Source of the DNA: Tissierellales bacterium
GTDB lineage: Bacteria; Bacillota; Clostridia; Tissierellales; Tissierellaceae
Assembly: GCA_030146915.1 (NCBI GenBank)
Contig: JASLAT010000005.1
Location: 62,001-126,000, forward strand
Direction: 5' to 3'
DNA: 64,000 nucleotides
A program made the position numbers and the translations under genes. Numbering within the stretch: the stretch's first letter is position 1; each line of letters starts with the position of its first letter. Shown piece by piece: positions 1-7,761 of the stretch. The notes under the pieces were generated by a model. The model was not told the origin of the DNA, made no database searches, and was given only the letters and a program-made list of their open reading frames with translations.

Positions 1-804
1 GCCTTAGATCTATATTTTGTAAGAGTTGTAGGTATGGGAGTAGAAGGAGTTGCATATGCAACTGTAATAGCACAGGGTGTATCCTCTTTGGCTTCACTTA
101 TATATGGATTTTATAAATTGCCAGATATAAGGTTACAGAAAGATGATATGGTATTAGATACCAAGTTAGCTAAGCATGTAGGTAAATATAGTATTATGAC
201 ATCTATGCAACAGTCGATTATGACTTTTGGTATGTTAGTTGTTCAAACCTATGTTAATAAATTCGGTCCTGACGTTATAGCAGCCTTTGCTGCTGGAGGA
301 AAGGTTGAGTCTATAGCTAATTTACCTATGCAAGATTTTGGAAATGCTTTTGGAACTTATGTAGCTCAAAATAAAGGAGCAAAAAATGAAGAGCGAATAT
401 ATGAAGGTTTTAATTCATCTATAAAGATAATAGTTATATTTGGAATATTTATATCTTTAGTTATTAGGCTAAATGCTGCTAGCCTTATGAAAATATTTGT
501 TAATGCAAATGAGAAGAATGTGATAATGATAGGTAGTGAGTATATGTCTGTACTATCTGTATTTTACACATTTTTAGGATTCCTTTTAATGTTTTATGGA
601 TACTATAGAGGATTAGGACAATTAAACACTTCATTATATTTAACCATTATTTCTTTAGGAACTAGGGTTATAATAGTAGCTAGTTTAAGCGCTAAATTAG
701 GTAGGCAAGTAATTTGGTGGGCTGCTCCTATAGGTTGGATTTTAGCAGATCTTGTAGGATTTTTAGTTCATTTTAGAAATAAAAAACTTATAAATAAGAG
801 CTAG
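1..804 (+). CDS. MATE-family efflux transporter, C-terminal part (5' end outside window)
   Basis: The reading frame is open from base 1 through an internal ATG at 34 to the TAG at 802-804, so the gene begins to the left of the window. The visible 268 residues hold about six hydrophobic segments and the sequence FVRVVGMGVEGVAYATVIAQ, typical of the second half of MATE (multi antimicrobial extrusion) cation-coupled exporters. The spacing of glycine-rich helices (for example SLGTRVIIVASL and PIGWILADLVGFLVH) fits the last helices of the family. Substrate cannot be told from sequence. A second, full-length MATE gene lies at 55792, so this genome has at least two. The stop codon sits inside a terminator hairpin. 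Confidence 0.9.
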   Translation, partial: ALDLYFVRVVGMGVEGVAYATVIAQGVSSLASLIYGFYKLPDIRLQKDDMVLDTKLAKHVGKYSIMTSMQQSIMTFGMLVVQTYVNKFGPDVIAAFAAGGKVESIANLPMQDFGNAFGTYVAQNKGAKNEERIYEGFNSSIKIIVIFGIFISLVIRLNAASLMKIFVNANEKNVIMIGSEYMSVLSVFYTFLGFLLMFYGYYRGLGQLNTSLYLTIISLGTRVIIVASLSAKLGRQVIWWAAPIGWILADLVGFLVHFRNKKLINKS

Positions 805-819
805 GTTAACCTAGCTCTT
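796..819. terminator. Bidirectional terminator between converging genes
   Basis: Perfect 12-bp inverted repeat 796-807/808-819 containing the TAG stop of the MATE gene, followed on the plus strand by TATTTTAT. It also ends the minus-strand gene whose stop is at 823. Confidence 0.7.
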
Positions 820-822
820 ATT

Positions 823-1590
823 TTATAGTTCTATATGAAAATTTATATATATTTCTGCACCATAATTAGATTTTTTAATATCCACCTTGTCATCCTCATA
901 ATTAAAAAATTTATAGTTTCCCCCAGTAATTCTAATTTCAGTATTATAATTCTTACAGTCTTTTAAAAGGTTATAGATTTGTTTATTAATTTCCTGTGGT
1001 ACAAATCCAACCATACCATGACCTTCTAAGTGTACTTCAATAGCATACTTATCTAAAGGGTGAAACTTATCTGGCATAAGTTTAACTTTATCAAACTCAT
1101 ATACAAAAAATTCTTGAATTTCTTCACTAGTGTAAGCTATTTCATCATCTGAAAATCCATCATATATAATTTGTGTATTTTTCTTTGCAAATTCTTTTAT
1201 TATATCTTGTCTGTTATTATAGTTTGAACCAGCTACTTTAAAGAAATCTTTAGCTTGTTTTTTAATAACACTTTCTGAGGATTTGTTTGTTTTAGGATTG
1301 ACTACATAATTATAATTATTGTTTTTAAGTCCTTGATTTTCTAAATTTGTTGTGTGAATAATTCTTATTATTTCAGGTTTTGATAATTTCCAAATTATAT
1401 AAGATAGGCATAGAGATATCATAATTGCTAGGGTATATTGAAAAAAATCAAGATTCCAACTTAAATTTCCTAAAGTTAGCAAATACTTCAAATATAAATT
1501 TAAACTTGTGCTTAGCATTATAAAAATCACAGTAAAAAACAAAATAAATACGGTTTTCAATGTTAACCCCTCCTTAAATGAATATCTCAA
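823..1590 (-). CDS. Membrane-anchored protein with HIRAN-like C-terminal domain
   Basis: 255 residues. Two hydrophobic segments (about 10-32 and 45-67) anchor a polar C-terminal part. Residues about 175-255 contain DKYAIEVHLEGHGMVGFVPQ and a following INKQIYNLLKD helix. This matches the usual pattern of a HIRAN domain (an N-terminal 'NxxDxxAIxV', then 'GYVPR.I...'), which binds DNA ends or stalled forks when attached to helicases. Here there is no helicase or nuclease, only membrane segments, so a DNA role is doubtful. The start is an ATG with AAGGAGGGG upstream. It stands alone on the minus strand. The HIRAN assignment is by eye from a short motif; hypothetical membrane protein is the safe fallback. 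Confidence 0.6.
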   Translation of the reverse strand: MRYSFKEGLTLKTVFILFFTVIFIMLSTSLNLYLKYLLTLGNLSWNLDFFQYTLAIMISLCLSYIIWKLSKPEIIRIIHTTNLENQGLKNNNYNYVVNPKTNKSSESVIKKQAKDFFKVAGSNYNNRQDIIKEFAKKNTQIIYDGFSDDEIAYTSEEIQEFFVYEFDKVKLMPDKFHPLDKYAIEVHLEGHGMVGFVPQEINKQIYNLLKDCKNYNTEIRITGGNYKFFNYEDDKVDIKKSNYGAEIYINFHIEL

Positions 1591-1685
1591 AATAATATAA
1601 AAAAGTATAATATATATAGCTTATTAAAGTTTACATATATTTACAAGTTAGATTAACATTTTTTCATATAGCTATAAAAAGCTAG

Positions 1686-1721
1686 TAAAAAAACTACCAC
1701 TAATCATTGATTAATGGTAGT
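1686..1721 (-). terminator. Terminator of the queL-queT unit
   Basis: Inverted repeat 1693-1706/1708-1721 followed on the minus strand by seven T (A run at 1686-1692), 16 bases past the queT stop. Confidence 0.75.
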
Positions 1722-1736
1722 TTATAGAAAATTAAT

Positions 1737-2222
1737 TTAATTTTCATCTTTTATTTTTATTAAATTCATTAAATACTCATTTTTCATAATGGTTTTGAAT
1801 ATTGGAACTCCAATTATCGTAACAATTATTATTTCTGATATCATAATTTGTCCTGTTACTAAGAAAAAGTTAATAGGCTCGCTTGATAGAAAGTATATTT
1901 CTAAACCGACAATAAATGAAAATATTGCAGGGAAGATACTAGCTATATAAATATTTTTAACTTTAGTCATTGAATATAAAGCTAAAAAGCTAGCTAAAGA
2001 GCCAAAAATAACATCATAAATTCCAAAAGGGCTAAACATATTAACAAAAGCACAAGCTAATGTTAGAGGTAAAACATAAAGAGGCTCTATGAATGCTAAA
2101 AGAGTTAAGGCTTCAGATAATCTAAATTGTATAGGTCCAAAACCTAATTCCTTTACAGCTAAACTAAGAATTATATAAAGAGCCATAACTAATCCATATT
2201 TTGCTAATTTCTTACTAGACAT
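1737..2222 (-). CDS. queT: Queuosine-precursor ECF transporter substrate-binding subunit QueT
   Basis: 161 residues, strongly hydrophobic with about five or six membrane segments. The stretch LGFGPIQFRLSEALTLLAFI and the later FSPFGIYDVIFGSLASF are signatures of the QueT family (S component of energy-coupling-factor importers for queuosine precursors). It would pair with EcfA/EcfT units encoded elsewhere. The ATG directly abuts the stop codon of the radical SAM gene, so the two are co-translated from one message, which carries a preQ1 riboswitch at its head. The transported base is preQ0, preQ1 or queuine; the neighbour favours queuine. Confidence 0.88.
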   Translation of the reverse strand: MSSKKLAKYGLVMALYIILSLAVKELGFGPIQFRLSEALTLLAFIEPLYVLPLTLACAFVNMFSPFGIYDVIFGSLASFLALYSMTKVKNIYIASIFPAIFSFIVGLEIYFLSSEPINFFLVTGQIMISEIIIVTIIGVPIFKTIMKNEYLMNLIKIKDEN

Positions 2223-2915
2223 TTAATCACCAACTCCAAAATCTGTATTATTCCATAATATTTCTATATTTTCGTAGTCTTCTAGGTATGAATACTTATC
2301 TTTAAACCAATTTATCAAAGAATCATCCCTCTTAACTGGGGTTGAATTTTCTACATAGATATTAATACAAATTCTTGGGAAGTTTTCAGTAGCGATTTTA
2401 ATATCGTTATCTATCATCTCCTTAGTTTGGCCTTCTATACCTACTAAAAGACAGATAGACTCAAAGTAATTTTTGACCTCCCTATAGTCTTCAAAAAATA
2501 CTCCTTTTTTAAGATATTTATTTCTAAAGTCATCATGAAAAGTTTCTATACCAGTTTTAAATATTACCTTTGTACTGGGGAAGAAATTTCTGATCTCTTC
2601 TAGCCTATCTTTGTAGGAGTAATGGCTTTCAAAGTATAAGTAATCAATGCCTTTTTCTTCTACAATGTCTTTAATATCTTTTAGGCTTTCCTCAGGTAAT
2701 TCAAACACACTGGCGGAATTTATTACCTCTAAACTCTTAAACTCTCCAGTAATTTCTTTTAATATTTCTCGATTAAATTTTACAATCTCTTCTGCATTTT
2801 GGGAATTATCCTCTATATAATCACAAAAAAAACAACGTCCCCATTGACAGGGACGTGATTTAAGTAAAACAATCTCTCGAGGATTCTTATTTAGAACTCG
2901 ATTGTATCTTTGCAT
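2223..2915 (-). CDS. queL: Small radical SAM enzyme, probable queuine lyase (QueL type)
   Basis: 231 residues from the chosen ATG (2913-2915). Near the N terminus is CQWGRCFFC, a CX4CX2C cluster instead of the usual radical SAM CX3CX2C. A TIM-barrel-like remainder with IEG and CINIYVENSTPV segments follows. Known biology: in Clostridioides difficile a radical SAM lyase, QueL, turns salvaged queuine into preQ1 next to ECF-type queuine transport. The riboswitch upstream and queT downstream make that the best assignment, but no catalytic residue was checked beyond the cluster. A longer frame runs to 2996, but it would cross the riboswitch and lacks a ribosome site; AAGGA at 2926-2930 (minus strand) fixes the start at 2915. 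Confidence 0.72.
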   Translation of the reverse strand: MQRYNRVLNKNPREIVLLKSRPCQWGRCFFCDYIEDNSQNAEEIVKFNREILKEITGEFKSLEVINSASVFELPEESLKDIKDIVEEKGIDYLYFESHYSYKDRLEEIRNFFPSTKVIFKTGIETFHDDFRNKYLKKGVFFEDYREVKNYFESICLLVGIEGQTKEMIDNDIKIATENFPRICINIYVENSTPVKRDDSLINWFKDKYSYLEDYENIEILWNNTDFGVGD

Positions 2916-2925
2916 AGTTATCACA

Positions 2926-2963
2926 TCCTTGTTTTTTATAAGTGGGTTACCAAGGAAACACCT
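2926..2963 (-). promoter_or_regulatory. preQ1-I riboswitch (translational)
   Basis: Read on the minus strand: AGGTG (2963-2959) pairs with CACTT (2944-2940) as P1; the loop contains CCTTG (2955-2951). After ATAAAAAA comes CAAGG (2931-2927), a perfect complement of the loop segment, giving the H-type pseudoknot P2. The A-rich linker ATAAAAAAC and the CCCAC segment match the preQ1-I consensus. The pseudoknot strand overlaps the Shine-Dalgarno AAGGA (2930-2926), 10 nt before the ATG at 2915, so ligand binding should hide the ribosome site of the radical SAM gene. Confidence 0.87.
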
Positions 2964-3090
2964 AATTAATATATAAAGACTAATAGAGAATAACATATAT
3001 TAGAAAAAAAAACAAACATAAATAATGATAAAAATCCAAATATTTTACTAGCTTAATAAGATTATTAAGTATATACTTGGGTAAATATTA

Positions 3091-3106
3091 TTTAGGTAGG
3101 CCTAAA
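3091..3106. promoter_or_regulatory. Putative DtxR/MntR-type operator
   Basis: TTTAGGTAGGCCTAAA is an inverted repeat (TTTAGG/CCTAAA around four bases), resembling DtxR-family boxes (TTAGG...CCTAA). It lies just before the ribosome site (GGAGG, 3111-3115) of a DtxR-family gene that opens a metal-transport operon. This placement suggests autoregulation by metal-bound repressor. Confidence 0.55.
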
Positions 3107-3120
3107 CTTAGGAGGTTGTT

Positions 3121-3741
3121 ATGAATATAAGTAAGGAAGATTATATTAAGGCTATATATGAACTGGGAGGATATGCTAGACAGGTTCCTAATAAAGAAAT
3201 TGCAACTAGATTAGGTGTCTCGGCACCATCTGTATCAGAGATGATTAAAAAGTTACTTAAAGATGGTTATTTAGAGTATCAGGAATATATAGGAGTTAGT
3301 TTAACACAACTAGGTATAGACTTAGGTAGAAAGGTAAGAAAAAGGCATCTACTTTGGGAAGTTTTTCTTGTAGATTGTTTAGGTTATAGTTGGCAAGAAG
3401 TTGCTAGTAAGGCTGAAAAGCTAGAACATGTGACTGATGATAAATTAGAAGCTAGGTTGGAAAAATTCTTAGATTATCCTATAGAGTGTCCTCATGGAGC
3501 GCCTATATTTATTGATCATGGTGAATATAGAAACCTTTTAGATTTAGAAGTCGGTGATATAGGTCAAATTTTAAGGTTTGATAAGTCTAGTGAATTGGAA
3601 GATTTTATAGCTACCTATAATCTACAGGTGGGAGATTTTTTAAAGTTAGATCAAGTATTCGATAGTTACTTATTACTTTCTAAAAACAGACTTAGGATTA
3701 AAATTTCACTAGGTCTAGCAGAAAAAATTTTTATAAAATAG
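3121..3741 (+). CDS. DtxR/MntR-family metal-dependent transcriptional regulator
   Basis: 206 residues. An N-terminal winged helix (about 1-70, with VPNKEIATRLGVSAPSVSEM as the recognition helix region) is followed by a dimerisation/metal-binding domain (about 70-130, with HLLWEVFL, KLEHVTDDKLEARL and CPHGAPI) and a C-terminal SH3-like/FeoA domain. The length and the third domain resemble the iron/manganese regulators DtxR, IdeR and TroR more than the short two-domain MntR. It is the first gene of an operon with a complete Mn/Zn/Fe-type ABC importer, 10 bp before the binding protein. An inverted-repeat operator candidate lies at 3091-3106. Which metal it senses is not decidable here. Confidence 0.92.
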   Translation: MNISKEDYIKAIYELGGYARQVPNKEIATRLGVSAPSVSEMIKKLLKDGYLEYQEYIGVSLTQLGIDLGRKVRKRHLLWEVFLVDCLGYSWQEVASKAEKLEHVTDDKLEARLEKFLDYPIECPHGAPIFIDHGEYRNLLDLEVGDIGQILRFDKSSELEDFIATYNLQVGDFLKLDQVFDSYLLLSKNRLRIKISLGLAEKIFIK

Positions 3742-3751
3742 GAGGATTAAG

Positions 3752-4684
3752 GTGAAAAAAAGATATTATTTATTAATTTTATTAGTGGTAGTTTCTATAT
3801 CTTTAGCAGCTTGTTCGAAAGAAGAAAAGGTGGTTGAAGTTGATGGTGGTTATACAGTTATGACTACTACAACACTGGTAGGTGATCTAGTAAAACACAT
3901 AAGTGGTGGACATGTTAATGTTCAGTCACTTATGGGGCCCGGAATCGACCCACATATGTATAAAGCTAGTGCTGGAGATGTAGGATATTTAAATAATGCA
4001 GATATGATAATTTACAATGGACTAAACCTAGAGGGAAAAATGGGAGAAGTATTTAAAAATCTTGAAAAGCAAGGTAAATTAACACTTGCAGTTTCAGAAG
4101 ATATTGATGAATCAAAGCTTAGAGATTTTGAGACTAATCCAGGTCATTTTGATCCACATATATGGTTTGATGTTAGCCTTTGGAAGGAAGCTGCAAAAAC
4201 TGTAAATAGAGGACTTAAGGAACTAGCTCCAGAATTTAGCGAGGATTTTGATAAAAATTTAGACGAGTATTTACTTGAACTAGATGAGTTAGATGAGTAT
4301 ATTAAAAACAGAGCTTCTGAATTAGAAGAGGATGAAAGAATTTTAGTTACTGCACATGATGCTTTTGGATACTTTGGAGATGCTTATGGTTTTAAAGTTA
4401 GAGGTTTACAAGGTGTGAGTACTTCATCAGAAGCAGGTACATCTGATGTTAGAGAGCTAGCAGACTATATAGTTGAAAATCAAATTAAAGCTATATTTTT
4501 AGAATCATCTGTTCCAAGTAAAAGTATAGAAGCTTTACAAGAGTCAGTAAAATCTAAAGGATTCAACGTTGAAATAGGAGGAGAACTTTACTCAGATTCA
4601 ACAGGAGATATAGGAACTGATGCTGAAACTTATATAGGAACGTTTAAAGCTAATATAGATACTATAGTAGATGCTCTTAAATAG
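3752..4684 (+). CDS. Metal ABC transporter substrate-binding lipoprotein (ZnuA/TroA/MntA family)
   Basis: 310 residues from a GTG start with AGGAGG upstream. Signal peptide with lipobox LAAC, lipidated Cys21. Cluster A-I (SBP_bac_9) features: GPGIDPHMY with ligand His68, GHFDPHIWFD with His136, an acidic residue in FLESSVPSKS, and an Asp near YSDSTGDIGTD, the four-ligand set of PsaA/MntA-type proteins. The His-rich loop typical of zinc-specific ZnuA is absent, which leans towards manganese or iron. Located outside the membrane, delivering metal to the ATPase/permease genes that follow in the same operon. Confidence 0.93.
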   Translation: MKKRYYLLILLVVVSISLAACSKEEKVVEVDGGYTVMTTTTLVGDLVKHISGGHVNVQSLMGPGIDPHMYKASAGDVGYLNNADMIIYNGLNLEGKMGEVFKNLEKQGKLTLAVSEDIDESKLRDFETNPGHFDPHIWFDVSLWKEAAKTVNRGLKELAPEFSEDFDKNLDEYLLELDELDEYIKNRASELEEDERILVTAHDAFGYFGDAYGFKVRGLQGVSTSSEAGTSDVRELADYIVENQIKAIFLESSVPSKSIEALQESVKSKGFNVEIGGELYSDSTGDIGTDAETYIGTFKANIDTIVDALK

Positions 4685-4693
4685 GAGGATTTT

Positions 4694-5434
4694 ATGGATA
4701 AGGAAATGGAATATGTAGTAGAAGTAGAAGATATGACGGTTGCTTACCATATAAAGCCTGTACTTTGGGATATTGATCTAAAGATCCCAAAGGGGGTTTT
4801 AATGGCTATAGTAGGGCCTAATGGAGCTGGTAAGTCAACTTTAATAAAAGCTATGTTAGACCTTATAGAGCCTGTATCAGGCAAGGTTTTATTTAATGGT
4901 AGAACTTATAAAGAAGAGAGAAAGCATATAGGATATGTTCCCCAATCTGAAAGTGTTGATTGGGATTTTCCAGCAAGCGTACTTGATATTGTTATGATGG
5001 GTAGATATGGTAAGCTTGGATGGTTTAAAAGACCTGGTAAAATAGATAGGGAAAAATCCTTAGAAGCTTTGGAAAAAGTTGGGATGAGTCAATTTGTTGA
5101 TAGGCAAATCTCTGAGCTATCTGGCGGACAGCAACAAAGGGTATTTTTAGCTCGTGCATTGGTACAAGAAGCGGATATATATTTTATGGACGAACCTTTT
5201 AAAGGTGTGGATGCTAAAACTGAACTTGCTATTATAGATATTTTAAAAGATTTAAAATCAAATGGTAAGACTGTTGTAGTAGTTCATCATGATTTAGATA
5301 CTGTAGAAGAGTACTTTGATCATGTTGTTTTACTAAATACTCAATTAATAGAAAGTGGACCTGTTAGTGAGGTATATACTGAAGAAAATATAGAAAAAAC
5401 TTATAGAACCAGGGGAAGTGTTTTAAAAAGGTAG
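4694..5434 (+). CDS. Metal ABC transporter ATP-binding protein
   Basis: 246 residues. Walker A GPNGAGKST at 41-49, ABC signature LSGGQQQR in the middle, Walker B IYFMDEPF, and a switch histidine in VVVVHHDLD. The Q-loop reads YVPQSESVDWDFPASV, a form typical of MntB/ZnuC/TroB ATPases. Fifth-position spacing: 9 bp after the binding protein, directly followed by two permeases. Cytoplasmic face of the complex; drives import by ATP hydrolysis. Confidence 0.95.
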   Translation: MDKEMEYVVEVEDMTVAYHIKPVLWDIDLKIPKGVLMAIVGPNGAGKSTLIKAMLDLIEPVSGKVLFNGRTYKEERKHIGYVPQSESVDWDFPASVLDIVMMGRYGKLGWFKRPGKIDREKSLEALEKVGMSQFVDRQISELSGGQQQRVFLARALVQEADIYFMDEPFKGVDAKTELAIIDILKDLKSNGKTVVVVHHDLDTVEEYFDHVVLLNTQLIESGPVSEVYTEENIEKTYRTRGSVLKR

Positions 5435-6574
5435 GTGGAAACTTTGGAAAATTTAAACTTAATATTAACAGATTATACTCTTCAGATTGTAGCCCTAGGT
5501 TCAGCTTTATTAGGAATTATATCTGGTATTTTAGGTAGTTTTGCTGTTATCAGAAAGGAGAGTCTTCTAGGTGATGCTGTATCTCATGCAGCACTACCTG
5601 GTATAGCAGTAGTATTTTTACTAACAGCTACTAAAAGGACAGAGACTCTTCTTTTAGGAGCATTAATATCTGGACTTTTAGCAACGGTATTAATAATATT
5701 AATAGAAAGATACTCTAGAATTAAATTCGATAGTGCTTTAGGACTTGTATTATCAGTTTTTTTTGGTATAGGTATGGTCCTTTTAACATATATACAGAAA
5801 ATTCCTAATGCTAATCAGGCAGGACTTGATAGTTTTATATATGGTCAAGCATCTACTCTTTTAAAAAGAGATGTAAGAATGATGGCTATAGTTGGAGGAG
5901 TTTTAATCTTTTTAGTCATTTTATTTTGGAAAGAATTTATGCTTATATCATTTGATGAAGATTATGCAGAGAGCTTAGGATTTTCATCAAGAAAGCTAAC
6001 CTTATTACTATCTACAATGATAGTAGCGGCTATAATAATAGGATTACAGACGGTAGGTGTAATACTTATGAGTGCCATGCTAACGGCTCCAGCTGTTGCA
6101 GCGAGACAATGGACAGATAAGTTTTCATTAATGGTAGTCTTAGCAGCAATATTTGGAGCAGTTTCTGGGGTAGTTGGAACTGTTGCAAGTTCGTTAATAC
6201 CAAACTTACCTACGGGGCCTACTATAGTTTTGGCTATAAGTACGATTGTAATTGTAAGTTTAACACTTGCTCCTAAGAGAGGTTTAATTTGGAATTATTT
6301 TAAAGATAAGAAAAATCAAAGAGATATAAGTGAAGATAAGATTCTTATAAACCTTTATAATTTAGCCTTAAATCATAAGGGAGAAAAACATAGTCATGAT
6401 ATTTATACTATTAAACCTAGTAAAACTAGGGATAAAAAGTCTATGGATTTTGTAAAAAAAGGCTTAAGATCTTTAGAAGAGAAGGGATATGCAAGTAAGG
6501 ATTATTTCGATCAGTGGGCGATTACAGACCAAGGGATTGAATATTTAGAAAGTAACTTTAAGGAGGAGGTATAG
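5435..6574 (+). CDS. Metal ABC transporter permease (TroC/MntC type) with C-terminal winged-helix-like tail
   Basis: 379 residues. Residues about 10-285 are the ABC-3 permease (eight or so membrane segments; SLLGDAVSHAALPGIAV and VGVILMSAMLTAPAVAARQ are family hallmarks). About 90 residues follow, with DKILINLYNLALNHKG, a linker, FVKKGLRSLEEKGYA and WAITDQGIEYLES, laid out like a winged helix of the DtxR class. Minimal ABC-3 permeases end near residue 290, so the tail is an extension. The frame begins with GTG at 5435; a TTG at 5444 has a better placed AGGTGG (5433-5438) and may be the true start. Confidence 0.92.
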   Translation: METLENLNLILTDYTLQIVALGSALLGIISGILGSFAVIRKESLLGDAVSHAALPGIAVVFLLTATKRTETLLLGALISGLLATVLIILIERYSRIKFDSALGLVLSVFFGIGMVLLTYIQKIPNANQAGLDSFIYGQASTLLKRDVRMMAIVGGVLIFLVILFWKEFMLISFDEDYAESLGFSSRKLTLLLSTMIVAAIIIGLQTVGVILMSAMLTAPAVAARQWTDKFSLMVVLAAIFGAVSGVVGTVASSLIPNLPTGPTIVLAISTIVIVSLTLAPKRGLIWNYFKDKKNQRDISEDKILINLYNLALNHKGEKHSHDIYTIKPSKTRDKKSMDFVKKGLRSLEEKGYASKDYFDQWAITDQGIEYLESNFKEEV

Positions 6575-6575
6575 T

Positions 6576-7685
6576 ATGAATCCGAATTTAGAAATACAGT
6601 TAATAGCTATTTTAGTAGCTATAGCCTCCTCATTGCCTGGTGTTTTTCTAGTATTAAGACAAATGGCGATGATGACTGATTCTATAACTCATACTATTCT
6701 ATTAGGGATAGTAATAGCTTTTTTTATAACCAAGAGTTTAACCTCTCCACTATTGATAGTAGGAGCGGCTTTAATGGGCTTATTTACTGTTTTTTTGACA
6801 GAACTTATAAATAACACCGGCCTAGTATCAGAAGATTCAGCAATAGGGATTGTATTTCCCTTATTATTTAGTATAGCTATAATAATAATATCTAGGCATG
6901 CAGGATCAATTAACTTAGATACTGAATCTGTTCTTTTAGGACAAATTGAATTTGCTCCTTTTGATAGGCTTATAATAAATGGTATAGATTTTGGACCGAA
7001 GGCCCTTGCTATTATGGGTGTTATACTTTTAATAAACTTAATTTATGTAATAGTATTTTTTAAGGAATTAAAGCTAGTAACCTTTGATCCAGCATTAGCA
7101 GCTGTTTTAGGGTTTACTCCTTGGATTATTCACTATAGTCTTATGGGAATAGTATCTATAACAGCAGTTGGAGCCTTTGAAGCAGTAGGTTCTATATTGG
7201 TAATAGCATTTATGGTAGGACCTCCAATAACTGCTTATTTATTAACGGATGATTTAAAATTGATGATAGCTCTATCATCAGTTATAGGTGCGATAAATGG
7301 TGTACTGGGTTATAAATTTGCAGCATATTATGATGTTTCTATAGCAGGTTCTATGGCTATGATGACAGGAGTAACTTTCTTTTTAGTGTTTATACTAGCT
7401 CCTAAAAGAGGCTTGGTTACAACTATAAGAAGAAGAAAAAGACAAAGAGTTGAGTTTGCTGCTGATTCTTTACTTTTTCATATTTTAAATCATGAAGATG
7501 ATGAGAATTTAGAAGCTCACAATGGTCTTGACAGTATCAGGGAAAATTTAAATTGGAATGATAGACTACTAGATAAAATTATAAATAGATTAAAGGAAGA
7601 AAATAAGATAATCTTAGAAAATGGTATTATAAAACTAACAGAAGAAGGAAGGTTATATACCATAGAAAGTTATGAAAGTATCTAA
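6576..7685 (+). CDS. Metal ABC transporter permease (TroD/MntD type) with C-terminal winged-helix-like tail
   Basis: 369 residues, second permease of the importer. The membrane part (about 1-285) includes ALAAVLGFTPWIIHYSL and GSILVIAFMVGPPITAYLL, hallmarks of ABC-3 permeases. A charged RRRKRQR segment then leads to about 80 residues with FAADSLLFHILNHE, DKIINRLKEENKI and IKLTEEGRLYTIE, again like a winged helix. With the preceding subunit it would form a heterodimeric pore carrying two such cytoplasmic domains. AGGAGGAGG at 6561-6569 precedes the ATG; the gene overlaps nothing and ends the operon. Confidence 0.92.
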   Translation: MNPNLEIQLIAILVAIASSLPGVFLVLRQMAMMTDSITHTILLGIVIAFFITKSLTSPLLIVGAALMGLFTVFLTELINNTGLVSEDSAIGIVFPLLFSIAIIIISRHAGSINLDTESVLLGQIEFAPFDRLIINGIDFGPKALAIMGVILLINLIYVIVFFKELKLVTFDPALAAVLGFTPWIIHYSLMGIVSITAVGAFEAVGSILVIAFMVGPPITAYLLTDDLKLMIALSSVIGAINGVLGYKFAAYYDVSIAGSMAMMTGVTFFLVFILAPKRGLVTTIRRRKRQRVEFAADSLLFHILNHEDDENLEAHNGLDSIRENLNWNDRLLDKIINRLKEENKIILENGIIKLTEEGRLYTIESYESI

Positions 7686-7761
7686 AATGTAATAGTCCTG
7701 TAATCCTAAGTCTAAAATACTTTGATATAATTGTAATGATATTAAAATAAGGAGCGATTAT

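Noticed and set aside
2916..2996. Longer N-terminus of the radical SAM protein
   Set aside because: It would be translated through the preQ1 riboswitch; the ATG at 2915 has the ribosome site that the riboswitch controls.
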